NCBI GenBank assembly: GCA_003599475.1
Contig: QZKK01000247.1
Span: 1 to 21,743, forward strand
DNA length: 21,743 nucleotides
Direction: 5' to 3'
From: Desulfobacteraceae bacterium
GTDB taxonomy: Bacteria > Desulfobacterota > Desulfobacteria > Desulfobacterales > SURF-15
Below the pieces are notes generated by a model. The model ran no database searches, had not been told where the DNA came from, and saw only the letters and a program-made list of their open reading frames with translations. Position numbers and translations under genes: made by a program. Shown here one piece after another: positions 7,803-15,329 of this stretch. Each line of letters starts with the position of its first letter. Position 1 is the first letter of the stretch.

Positions 7803-9047
7803 ATGGATCCGAAAAGAACGACGATTGCACTGTCAGCGATTCTTTTTCTTTCCGTATTTCTTTTTCCGGCAGCGGGTGCGGCCGTACAGCTCGCCGAAAT
7901 TACCTCTTTCAAGGGCGAGGTCATCGTTCTTTCAGAATCCGGGGTTTTAAGCGTAACCGGGGCAGGTCATGCGCTCAATGACGGAGACCGGGTCCAGACC
8001 AAAGAGGGAACGGCTGAGATCACCTTCGGAGACGGCGCCATACTCCGAATGAGCTCCTTTTCGAACAGCCTCATCCAGCAGAAGGAAGAGGAGAGCGGCT
8101 TCTGGGTTTTCAAATCGAAGAGCACCGTGCGCAGGATCACCTGCTTTATCGGAAAATTGACGTTTATCAGCGGGAATTCGATCAAACAGAACTACCTGCA
8201 GACCCCCACGGCAACCGCCGGCATCCGTGGCTCGGAAGTCGATGTCGGTTATGACAACGCAAACAGCTACTTGAATGTGATCTCCGGCGAAATCTCCGCC
8301 CAATACGGAGAATTCATCCGCGGGTTCTTCGATAACCCCGGAGCCGAGGCGGCGGTGAAAAGCAATGTTTATGCGGCCATACAAACGGCGGCGACAGAGT
8401 CGCAGCAGGCGGAATCAACCGGCGATGCACTGGATCAGGCCCAGGCGGAACTCACCACTTTGCAGGCGATCGCTGCGGCCGCCGAAGAACTCACCAAGAA
8501 CTCGGATCCTGCGGTTGCCGAAGAAGCCAGGCAGTTGCTGGATAACATCCAGACCCAGATCGAACAAAAAGAAACGCAGGTGAGCGAAATGGAGGCGACC
8601 ACCACGGAAGCGGAGGAAACCACCACAGAAGAGGAAACCACCACCTCGGAAGAGGAGAGTACAACCACCGAGGGGGAAGGTACCACATCCGAAGGCGACA
8701 CGACAACGACGGCGGCCGAGGAGACCACGACTGTAGGAGAAACGACAACCACCGTAGGAGAAACGACAACCACCGTGGGAGAAACCACGATTGAGGCGAC
8801 CACAACCACTTTGGCGCCTGCAACAACGACAACAACCACAACGACCACAACCACAACGACCACGTCAACAACGACCACAACGGAGCCGCCGACCACAACG
8901 GAGCCTCCGACCACGACGGAGCCTCCAACCACAACGGAGCCGCCGACGACGTTACCACCGACGACATTACCACCGACCACTGAACCGCCTTCGACCACAA
9001 CCACTGAACCGCCTTCGACGACGACTACGACCGTGTATGGTTCATAG
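7803..9047 (+). CDS. Exported FecR-domain protein with threonine-rich C-terminal stalk
   Basis: A 414-residue exported protein. Residues 1-26 are a clear signal peptide (hydrophobic ALSAILFLSVFLFPAAGA). A FecR domain spans about 30-160: ITSFKGEVIVLSESG, LNDGDRVQTKEGTAEITF and the hallmark TPTATAGIRGSEVDV at 134-148. Residues 183-265 are alanine/glutamate/glutamine-rich and helical, likely a coiled coil. From about 265 to the end the chain is low complexity: TEE/TTT runs, three TTTVGET units, a poly-threonine block and EPPTTT/LPPTT units. Threonine is spelled with mixed ACA/ACC/ACG codons, so the composition seems selected at protein level. FecR domains of this kind occur in exported proteins of many deltaproteobacteria; the role is probably surface or peptidoglycan-associated. 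There is no anchor or sorting motif at the C-terminus. The big valine-rich antisense ORF is a shadow. Confidence 0.88.
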   Translation: MDPKRTTIALSAILFLSVFLFPAAGAAVQLAEITSFKGEVIVLSESGVLSVTGAGHALNDGDRVQTKEGTAEITFGDGAILRMSSFSNSLIQQKEEESGFWVFKSKSTVRRITCFIGKLTFISGNSIKQNYLQTPTATAGIRGSEVDVGYDNANSYLNVISGEISAQYGEFIRGFFDNPGAEAAVKSNVYAAIQTAATESQQAESTGDALDQAQAELTTLQAIAAAAEELTKNSDPAVAEEARQLLDNIQTQIEQKETQVSEMEATTTEAEETTTEEETTTSEEESTTTEGEGTTSEGDTTTTAAEETTTVGETTTTVGETTTTVGETTIEATTTTLAPATTTTTTTTTTTTTTSTTTTTEPPTTTEPPTTTEPPTTTEPPTTLPPTTLPPTTEPPSTTTTEPPSTTTTTVYGS

Positions 9048-9566
9048 GGAAGAGCGAGGGGAAGAGATAGAAGGAAAGAGTGAGGGGAGGAGGGGGAGAG
9101 ACGCGGTGACGCGGTGACGCGGAGAGAAGTCAGAAATCGGAGGTCAGAGATCGGAGGTCAGAGAAGGGCAAGAGTTTCACGCAAAGGTGCAAAGACGCAA
9201 AGGGTAAAAGAACGGGAAGTCGGAGGTCAGAGGGCAGAGAGAAGGACGCGGGGACGCGGAGAAGGCCAGGAGTCAGATATCAGAGACCAGAAGTCAGCAA
9301 AAGAGAATAGAGCATCGAGCATGAAGAGTTAAATCTTGAATCATGGAATTTTGAATTCGGAATTCCGCCGAAGGCGGTGGTCTCACGCAAAGGCGCAAAG
9401 ACGCAAAGGGTAAAAGAACGGGAAGTCGGAAGGCAGAGAGCAGAGGGAATGACGCGGGGACACGGGGACGCGGAGACGCGGGGACGAAGTCAGATGTCAG
9501 AAAGCGAAAGAAGATGAGAAGATGAGAAGATGAGAAGATGGTAAAGGGCAGAGGGTTTTCTTGAAA
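9048..9566 (+). repeat. Mosaic word-repeat island 5, left half
   Basis: Purine-rich words on + directly follow the FecR gene: GACGCGGTGACGCGG (9101-9123), GTCAGAAATCGGAGGTCAG (9128-9146), CACGCAAAGGTGCAAAG (9178-9194), GACGCGGGGACGCGGAG (9244-9260), a second CACGCAAAGGCGCAAAG (9384-9400), GACGCGGGGACACGG (9451-9465) and nearly four GAAGATGA units (9510-9541). The 44 bases from 9181 recur directly at 9387 with one difference, a duplication with 206-base offset. No gene is supported; ORFs here spell the words. Confidence 0.85.
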
Positions 9567-9585
9567 CGAAAAAGCGAGCGCATTC

Positions 9586-9692
9586 CCCGCTGCTTGCGGC
9601 GGGTTTAGCGAGCGAAGCTAAATAGTTAGAATTCCTTACGGAGGAAGATTCCCTGCAGCTTGCCGGAGCGAAGCGGAGATCCCGCTGCCAGG
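9586..9692. other. Hairpin cluster at the centre of the convergent island
   Basis: Short inverted repeats follow each other: CCGC/GCGG (9587-9590 with 9596-9599), TTTAGC/GCTAAA (9604-9609 with 9617-9622), and CCCTG/CAGGG (near 9651-9655 with 9688-9692), the last enclosing AGCGG/CCGCT. The cluster sits where the island changes strand, between two convergent genes. No T-tract follows, so I do not call it a terminator. Confidence 0.4.
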
Positions 9693-9707
9693 GCTGCATG
9701 GTCTTCA

Positions 9708-9855
9708 ATTTTGTTTGAGTATTGGAATTTTGTCTTATTGATTATTGTTTGGAATTTGATGCTTGTGATTTGTGATTTTTTCTTCCTTTTGATGCTTGGA
9801 GCTTGTGATTTTCTTCCCTTTGGAGCTTGGAATTTGTGATTTTCTTGTCCTTCTT
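9708..9855 (-). repeat. AT-rich stop-codon-adjacent element, copy 2 (sense to TPR gene)
   Basis: The 51-base core is at 9708-9758 and is an exact inverted match to 7166-7216. On the - strand it is preceded by three tandem units of about 30 bases, each AAGGAAGAAAATCACAAGC-like followed by TCCAAGCATC or similar (about 9759-9852). One CACGCAAAGAAGG word (9853-9865) separates it from the stop of the TPR gene. Confidence 0.9.
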
Positions 9856-9889
9856 TGCGTGAGCCTCTTACTTTTTGCTCTTCCTTTTT

Positions 9890-11362
9890 TTATTTGCAGA
9901 ACCCTTTCTTCTGGGCCGTCCGGAGATTGTCGCATTCGCCCAGGTCACAGGCTTTTTTCCCGTCCCGGCAGGCCAGGTCGATTTTTCCGGCCTGCATGTA
10001 CAAGAGGGATCGGTTGACATAGCCGGCCGCTTCATCGGGAGCAAGGCGGATGGCTTCGGAGTAGTCCGCAATCGCCTGATCGGCATGATCCAGTCCTTCA
10101 TGGACCAGTGCACGGTTCAGGTACGCTTTGGGGTCGTGGGGATCGAGCCGGATGGCCTGATTGAGATCGTCCATCGCCTCCTGGTATCTGCCCAGCGTAC
10201 CGTATGCGCCTCCCCGATTGGTATAGGCCTCTGCATAATTAGGATTGATTCGAAGCGCTTCGGTGTAGTCCTCGACCGCCTTTTCGCAAGCCCCAAGGCG
10301 GTATCTGGCAAGCCCACGGTTGTAAAAGGCCGTACATCTGGGGGAATCGAGCTCGATGGCTTTCGTGAAATCGGCTGCAGCCTGTTCGTACCGTCCCAAC
10401 CGGGCCATTACACTCCCCCGGGCTGAATAGGCTTTGATGTACTTGGGATCGATTTGAAGCGCCTTCGAATAATCCAAAACCGCCTCTTCGTATTTTCCCC
10501 ATTCCTTCAACGCCTGGCCACGGTTGTAGAATGCGTGGGGATCGGCAGGATTCAAAGAAATCGCGCGGTCGTAGTCTCTGACCGCTTCCTGAAAAGATCC
10601 GATTTCGTTGAAAATGTTTCCCCGGTTGTTGAAAGGACGAGCATCCTCGGGGTCAAGCGCGATTGCGTGTGTGTAATCGGCTGCTGCCGCCTCCAGGTTT
10701 CCAAGTTTTCGATACGCCATGCCTCGATTGTTGTATGCCCGGATATCCTGGGGATCGATCTCTATGGCGGCTGTGAAATCTGCTACCGACTTATCCCACT
10801 CTCCCAGGCTGTAGAATGCAGATCCCCGGGTGATCCGCAAACCTGAATAGGATGGATCCAGCCTGCACGCCTCATCCAGGAGAGACAGGATTTTATCGGA
10901 ATTCTTTCCGGTACCGTTTTTCATCAACAGCAGCGCCCGATACTCCTTCTCGACGGCTTCGAGCGGTTTTTCAGGCAGAAGGTTGTCCCTCCGGCCGTTC
11001 TTAGCTTCTTCTGCACTCTTCAGCAAACGATCCAGGCGCACGAGGTTGTGCTCGAATTTTTCAAGAAGCGGTCGATCCGACAGGATCGGTTCGAGCCGCT
11101 CTGCGATTTCTCTGGGATCCTTACCGGTTGAAGACCCGACCGTTTCGGGAAATTCGAATACGGCAGCGGCGGCTGCAGCCAACCGGGATTCTGAATAATT
11201 TTTGTCCCGGAGTTGGGAAAGACTTGAAAGGGAGGCCGCTGCTTTTCGCACGGCGGCCTGTCTTTCTCTGGCGTAAGGGATAATCCCCGTTTCGCAGATG
11301 GCAGGAGACGAAACGAGCATGAGAGCAATCAGAATCTGAACGGTTTTGGCGATCACAACCAC
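9890..11362 (-). CDS. Exported protein with nine tandem TPR repeats
   Basis: The 490-residue product has an N-terminal signal peptide (KTVQILIALMLVSSPAICE, about 6-24), a charged helical region at 30-170 without clear family, then nine consecutive 34-residue tetratricopeptide repeats from about 173 to 478. Each has the pattern AYxNRGxAYxxLGxxxxAxxDYxxAIxLDP, the usual signature of secreted TPR scaffolds. The tail (DLGECDNLRTAQKKGFCK) carries two cysteines and ends in a form common to this TPR subfamily. It probably acts as a periplasmic protein-protein scaffold, perhaps in envelope assembly. The start is GTG 11362 or GTG 11356; neither has a strong ribosome site. It is convergent with the FecR gene. 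The exact partner cannot be told from the sequence. Confidence 0.88.
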   Translation of the reverse strand: MVVIAKTVQILIALMLVSSPAICETGIIPYARERQAAVRKAAASLSSLSQLRDKNYSESRLAAAAAAVFEFPETVGSSTGKDPREIAERLEPILSDRPLLEKFEHNLVRLDRLLKSAEEAKNGRRDNLLPEKPLEAVEKEYRALLLMKNGTGKNSDKILSLLDEACRLDPSYSGLRITRGSAFYSLGEWDKSVADFTAAIEIDPQDIRAYNNRGMAYRKLGNLEAAAADYTHAIALDPEDARPFNNRGNIFNEIGSFQEAVRDYDRAISLNPADPHAFYNRGQALKEWGKYEEAVLDYSKALQIDPKYIKAYSARGSVMARLGRYEQAAADFTKAIELDSPRCTAFYNRGLARYRLGACEKAVEDYTEALRINPNYAEAYTNRGGAYGTLGRYQEAMDDLNQAIRLDPHDPKAYLNRALVHEGLDHADQAIADYSEAIRLAPDEAAGYVNRSLLYMQAGKIDLACRDGKKACDLGECDNLRTAQKKGFCK

Positions 11363-11624
11363 GGCGGTTCACCACAGAGACGAAGTACACACAGGTGTTT
11401 ACGGCCTCTAATTGAAAGGAATATACCAGGAGAGGGGGGAAAGAGCAAGAAGAGCGATGTCGGTCTCACGCAAAGGCGCAAAGACGCAAAGAAGGGCGAG
11501 AGGGCGGAGGTCAGAGGTCAGCGGAGAACCAGATGACAGATGACAGATGACAGCAAAGGGCATAGGGCAGAGAGCAGAGGAAAGGACGCGGGGACACGGG
11601 GACGCGGAGACGCGGAGACGTTGA
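11363..11624 (+). repeat. Mosaic word-repeat island 6, left part
   Basis: From the start of the TPR gene outward the + strand reads TTCACCACAGAGACGAAG (11368-11385), CACGCAAAGGCGCAAAGACG (11467-11486), GTCAGAGGTCAGCGG, TGACAGATGACAGATGACAG (11533-11552), GGGCAGAGAGCAGAGG and GACGCGGGGACACGGGGACG (11585-11604). The words end exactly where the inverted AT-rich element begins. No gene is seen. Confidence 0.85.
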
Positions 11625-11700
11625 ATTTTGTTTGAGTATTGGAATTTTTTCTTATTGATTATTGTTTGGAATTTGATGCTTGGAATTTGTGGCTTTTTAA
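11625..11700 (-). repeat. AT-rich stop-codon-adjacent element, copy 3 (sense to PilZ gene)
   Basis: The core at 11625-11675 matches inverted 7166-7216 at 50 of 51 bases. On the - strand it begins about six bases after the stop of the PilZ gene, with CCACAAATTCCAAGCATC leading into the core. Confidence 0.9.
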
Positions 11701-11705
11701 TCAAG

Positions 11706-12512
11706 TCAGATGCCGGTCACTCGGAAGTGCATGTTTTCAAAGAAGCTTCTTCTTTTTTCCAGGATCCCGTCCGGCAGACTGGTTGCTGAGATCGATTCCG
11801 TGCGGTCCTTGCCGCCGTGGGCTTCCAAGGTGCGGATCAGGGCTTTTATCTTCAGGCGGGTCTCCCGAGACACGGTTTGAAACCAGATGCCGTACCCGGA
11901 GCAGCCCGGAGCGGCCGATTTTCGGACCACTTTCCCAAGGCATTTGATCTCATCGCCCGCACATTTGATGCTCATCCAAACGTTTTCGCCGGCTTCGAGC
12001 GCTCCGTCATAATTGACGAAGCAGCCTGTTTCAGAGATGTCAAGAAGGCGGCAAGCGACCGGCGAATCGCCGGCGATGATTTTTGCATCGAGCGCGATGC
12101 GATATCGGGATGCAACCTCCCACCACCTCAAGCGGGGGTTGAAATAAGGTGCATAGACATGCTTTCTGAAAAACACCGCGGAAATGATCGTAACGAAGAT
12201 GATGAACAGGATTACGGTATGGAGCTTATAATTCGGATTTAAAAAGAAATAGACGTAAAAGTTGTATGAGATGAGCAGCACCGAAAAGCCGACAAAAAGA
12301 AACCATCCCCATTTCCGGACCGTATAAACGCCGAAGGCAACCACGGGAAAGAGGCTGAGAACGATCCAATCGCTCCAGATCAGATGATGGAGAATGCTGT
12401 TTTGTCCGATCAGCGGAAGATCGTTTATATAAGCCGCCTGGATAAGGTTTCCGATCGGCTCGAACAGATAAAAGACGGCGATGATCACGATGGAAAGGGG
12501 TCTTTTCTTCAT
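11706..12512 (-). CDS. Membrane protein with C-terminal PilZ-like domain
   Basis: The 268-residue product has four predicted membrane segments (about 6-26, 44-64, 69-89 and 98-115) followed by a cytoplasmic PilZ domain from about 133 to 235. The second PilZ motif is intact: DISETG at 158-163 matches [D/N]xSxxG. The first motif (RxxxR) is degenerate: the stretch ASRYRIALD has arginines only two apart, so c-di-GMP binding cannot be assumed. If active it would tie envelope or surface behaviour to c-di-GMP. ATG 12512 is preceded by AGAGAGG at a good distance. The gene starts 13 bases after the stop of the upstream lipoprotein gene, so the two form an operon. Confidence 0.85.
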   Translation of the reverse strand: MKKRPLSIVIIAVFYLFEPIGNLIQAAYINDLPLIGQNSILHHLIWSDWIVLSLFPVVAFGVYTVRKWGWFLFVGFSVLLISYNFYVYFFLNPNYKLHTVILFIIFVTIISAVFFRKHVYAPYFNPRLRWWEVASRYRIALDAKIIAGDSPVACRLLDISETGCFVNYDGALEAGENVWMSIKCAGDEIKCLGKVVRKSAAPGCSGYGIWFQTVSRETRLKIKALIRTLEAHGGKDRTESISATSLPDGILEKRRSFFENMHFRVTGI

Positions 12513-12525
12513 GCAGTCGGCCTCT

Positions 12526-12960
12526 CTATGCTCCCAGATCGTCGAGTCTATCCGGATTTGCGATTCTTTGGTTTTTAAAATTCAACAGATGGTTTAATTC
12601 ATGACCCAGGATGGCCTGATTGACCACTATTTTTCCGTTTACCATTTTCCCGAATACGTAAATCTCGTTTCCGGTGGTGGCATATCCTGCAACCGGTGAG
12701 CCGTACGCAGCGGCTTTTTCCCATTTGAAATACTTCCGATCCCCGACAACATGGACCTTCACTTCTTTCAACTCGATCACCTCATGCAGATCGGGCGTCT
12801 TATCGAGACTGGCAAAACCCTTCTGGATCTCGTTGAATCCGATCTTCCGGAGGTCTGTGGCCATCGGAACGCACCCCGAAATGAGGGCGCATATCAGGGT
12901 GGCATATGAAAGCAATCTTTTACTTTTGAGATGTTCCATACCGATAATCAGGGAATCCAT
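12526..12960 (-). CDS. Small lipoprotein with HExxH motif (putative metallopeptidase)
   Basis: The 144-residue product starts with a basic region (KSKR), a hydrophobic stretch and a lipobox ISGC with the lipidated cysteine at 30. Near the end, AILGHELNHLL places an HExxH zinc-binding motif at 120-124, after a beta-rich part with TTGNEIYVFGKMVNGK. Zincin-type peptidases often have this order, with a third ligand after the helix; D137, D140 and D141 of the short tail are candidates, but no family is recognised. The start at 12960 is supported by AAGGA seven bases upstream; an in-frame ATG lies at 12939. It is first in an operon with the PilZ gene and would be attached to a membrane by lipid. 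Confidence 0.75.
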   Translation of the reverse strand: MDSLIIGMEHLKSKRLLSYATLICALISGCVPMATDLRKIGFNEIQKGFASLDKTPDLHEVIELKEVKVHVVGDRKYFKWEKAAAYGSPVAGYATTGNEIYVFGKMVNGKIVVNQAILGHELNHLLNFKNQRIANPDRLDDLGA

Positions 12961-13351
12961 TTGTTTTTCCTTAATTATCGGAACATCGCAGAGAACCTTT
13001 AGTTCGCCTTACGATCCTTCAGAAGCTTGAAGTCGGAAGAGCAAGAGGGCCTCACGCAAAGGCGCAAAGTCGAAAGAAAATCACAAATCACAAGCATCAA
13101 ATTCCAAACAATATTCAATAAAAACAAATTTCAATAAGAAAAAATGAGTAGCTGATTTTAAGTTAATAGCTTGGGCATCTTCTTACATCTAAGCCTCTGA
13201 TCTTTTGTTTGACGTGCAACGTGCAACGATTTCATAGGTTCTCACACAAAGGCGCCCCAGTGAAATGAGAAGAGATTTCACGAGGTCTCGACAGCGGGAT
13301 CTACGCTTTGTTACGACAGGCTAAGACGCAAAGTGAGAGAGCAGAGGTTTG
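12961..13351 (+). repeat. Mosaic word-repeat island 7, left part, with inverted AT-rich element copy 4
   Basis: Words on + are TTGAAGTCGGAAGAG (13027-13041), CTCACGCAAAGGCGCAAAG (13051-13069), a degenerate AT-rich element at 13077-13137 (core begins 13098, lacks several bases), CGTGCAACGTGCAACGATTT (13213-13232), TCTCACACAAAGGCGCC (13240-13256) and AGCGGGATCTACGCTTTG (13292-13309), related to 2548-2565. A word-free AT-rich stretch lies at about 13141-13200; it is the only place in the gap for an ordinary promoter, but none is clear. Confidence 0.8.
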
Positions 13352-13424
13352 AATTATTTGATTTATTGTGATTTTTTTGTCTTATTGTTTGGAATTTGAT
13401 GCTTGGAGCTTGTGATTTTCTTCC
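13352..13424 (-). repeat. AT-rich stop-codon-adjacent element, copy 5 (sense to sat-cysC)
   Basis: On the - strand the stop codon TAA of the sulfurylase gene is itself the beginning of TAAGGAAGAAAATCACAAGC, the unit that precedes the core. The core follows in a shortened form that lacks about eight bases (one ATAATCA-type step). It forms an inverted pair with the copy at 13077-13137. Confidence 0.85.
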
Positions 13425-15143
13425 TTACAGGTATCCCTTCTGCCCCAGCAGCAGGAGGATCTCCTGAGCGGATTCTTCCGGGGTGGAATGGGTGGTATCG
13501 ATCCTCAATTCAGGGGAGACGGGAGCTTCGTAGGGGGCGTCGATGCCTGTAAAGCCGGTGATCAGACCTGCCCTGGCTTTGGCGTACATCCCTTTTCGAT
13601 CTCGTTTTTCGCATTGCTCCAGAGGAGTGGAAACGTGAACCTCGATAAAGCCGCCGTTGGCTTCGATCGTAGACCGGATGTATTCCCGCGTTTTCTGGTA
13701 CGGCGCAATCGGAGCGCAAATGGCGATCCCACGGTTCTTGGTGATTTCGGAAGCGACAAATCCGATGCGCAGCACGTTGATATCCCGATGTTCCTTGGAA
13801 AACGTGAGCTCGCTGGAAAGATGCTGCCGTACGATGTCTCCGTCGAGAAGCGTGACCGGACGCTCGCCGATCTCAAGGAATCTCGAGTATAGAACCTTTG
13901 CGATGGTCGATTTCCCGGCGCCCGAAAATCCGGTCAGAAAGATTGTAAACCCCTGCGTCCGGGGGGGAGGGTAGGCTTTCTGCAGCTCATCATTGACTTC
14001 CGGAAACGTCGCCCACTCCGGGATGCGGCGGCCGTGGTGGAAGCGCTTCCGGATGTCGGAACCGGAAAGAGAAATGGTCTGGGTGCCGGGGGGAACCTCT
14101 CCGGCAAAGCGGTATTCGTCTTCAAACGGCAGATAGACCATCTCCTCGAAGCACAGTACGGAGATTCCGATTTCGCGGCTGTATTCTTCCGCAAGCTTCT
14201 GGGCGGCTTTGGCCTCGTAAAAGGGTTTTCCGTTCCGGTCCGTTCCCGGGCCGGCGTGATCGTGGCCTACGATGAAATGGGTGCACCCGAAATTTTTGGA
14301 GATGATGGTATCGAGCACGGCCGCCCTGGGTCCGGCAAGCCTCAGAGAGAGCGGGAGGAGATTCAGGATGAAGGAGTTGGGCGGATAATGCGGTGTCACC
14401 GCCCTGTAGCAGCGGGTGCGCGTGTAATGGTCGAAATCGCCGGTGCGCGTGATGCCGGTTACCGGAAGCAGGAGCAGGTTTGCGTTTCCCTGCCGCATGG
14501 CGCGGACGGTCATCTCGAATTGGAGGCGGTGAATGGGGTGGCGCGTCTGAAACCCGACAATCCGGGTCCATCCCAGCTTCGAATAAAGGGTGCGGACTTC
14601 TTCGGGGGTCTGACGGATATTCTTGAAATCGAAATGGATGGGCAGATAGAGCACCTCCAGTTTGCCCCCGATGTAGTAATCGCCAAGGGTGCGGAAAAGA
14701 TAGGCTACCCCGGGGTGATCTTCGCTGCACGTGCCGTAAACCAGGGAGGCTTCTTTTTTGCGATCGACGCGCCAGATCTCCTCGATATGCAGGATCGCAA
14801 CGAGGAAACCTTCGGGGTCCCTGAGCGCGATGGACTGCCCGGTTTCAAGCGATGCCGCCCGGGTCTCCGGGATATCCAGGCAGATGGGAATCGGCCAGAG
14901 CAGCCCGTTTTGCAGCCGCATCCGATCCAGGACGGATTCGTAATCGAGCCGATTCATGAAGCCGGAAAGGGGAGAGAAAATTCCGGTGGCCAGAAGCTCC
15001 AGGTCGCAGAGCTGCCGGTTGTTCAATAAAAGATCGGGCAGGCTGAGCGAGATCCGCTTGAGCACCTCGGCCCTTTCTCCATCGACCAGAAGATTGACCA
15101 GAGTTCCTCCGTGGGGTGTCGCATGCGCTGCGTCGTTGTCCAT
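13425..15143 (-). CDS. sat/cysC: Bifunctional sulfate adenylyltransferase / adenylylsulfate kinase
   Basis: A 572-residue fusion that would turn sulfate and ATP into APS and then PAPS. Residues 1-390 are an ATP sulfurylase: QTRHPIHR at 199-206 and GHDHAGPG at 293-300. Residues 395-572 are an APS kinase: P-loop GFSGAGKST at 405-413, LLDGDIVR at 432-439, then LTFSKEHRDIN and APIAPY. The kinase motifs are near canonical. The sulfurylase motifs differ from the common QTRNPxHRAH and GRDHAGPG in three places (N to H, the second H to Q, R to H). ATG 15143 follows GAAAGGT on the - strand. No cysH, cysDN or aprAB gene lies nearby, so PAPS may serve assimilation or sulfation of surface glycans; this is inference. 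Confidence 0.92.
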   Translation of the reverse strand: MDNDAAHATPHGGTLVNLLVDGERAEVLKRISLSLPDLLLNNRQLCDLELLATGIFSPLSGFMNRLDYESVLDRMRLQNGLLWPIPICLDIPETRAASLETGQSIALRDPEGFLVAILHIEEIWRVDRKKEASLVYGTCSEDHPGVAYLFRTLGDYYIGGKLEVLYLPIHFDFKNIRQTPEEVRTLYSKLGWTRIVGFQTRHPIHRLQFEMTVRAMRQGNANLLLLPVTGITRTGDFDHYTRTRCYRAVTPHYPPNSFILNLLPLSLRLAGPRAAVLDTIISKNFGCTHFIVGHDHAGPGTDRNGKPFYEAKAAQKLAEEYSREIGISVLCFEEMVYLPFEDEYRFAGEVPPGTQTISLSGSDIRKRFHHGRRIPEWATFPEVNDELQKAYPPPRTQGFTIFLTGFSGAGKSTIAKVLYSRFLEIGERPVTLLDGDIVRQHLSSELTFSKEHRDINVLRIGFVASEITKNRGIAICAPIAPYQKTREYIRSTIEANGGFIEVHVSTPLEQCEKRDRKGMYAKARAGLITGFTGIDAPYEAPVSPELRIDTTHSTPEESAQEILLLLGQKGYL

Positions 15144-15329
15144 GTGTGACCTTTCTCGAGTTAGAGGTTTCAGGTTTCGGGCCTTCGCCGCGCTGAAGCG
15201 GCTCCGGCCGCGCAGGCGGGTTTCAGGCGGTGTCGGATTTCAGTTGCCAGCTATTTCGGCTTGGGAGCGCGTGCCTGAAACCTGAACATTGAAGCAATTG
15301 ATTTTATTCCTACATTCGATGTTCGGCGT
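15144..15329. other. 186-base intergenic space with a 10-bp inverted repeat
   Basis: AGGTTTCAGG at 15165-15174 is inverted as CCTGAAACCT at 15274-15283, with a further GGTTTCAGG at 15219-15227 between. A GC-rich hairpin GCCGC/GCGGC is near 15187-15202. These TTTCAGG words are not in the other islands. The space must hold the sat/cysC promoter on the - strand, but I see no clear one. Confidence 0.5.

Noticed and set aside
8435..9004. Valine-rich antisense ORF of 189 codons
   Set aside because: Mirror of the Thr codons of the FecR stalk; the sense gene has signal peptide, domain and ribosome site.
9048..9566. CRISPR array
   Set aside because: Repeats are degenerate, unequally spaced and include several word types; no constant-length spacers and no cas genes.
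9708..9758. Terminal inverted repeats of a transposon (51-bp match with 7166-7216)
   Set aside because: No transposase between them, a third copy at 11625-11675 in the orientation of the second, and no target duplication seen.
13434..14730. Long ORFs on the + strand and in other frames across the sulfurylase gene
   Set aside because: Shadows of a well-supported Sat-CysC fusion.
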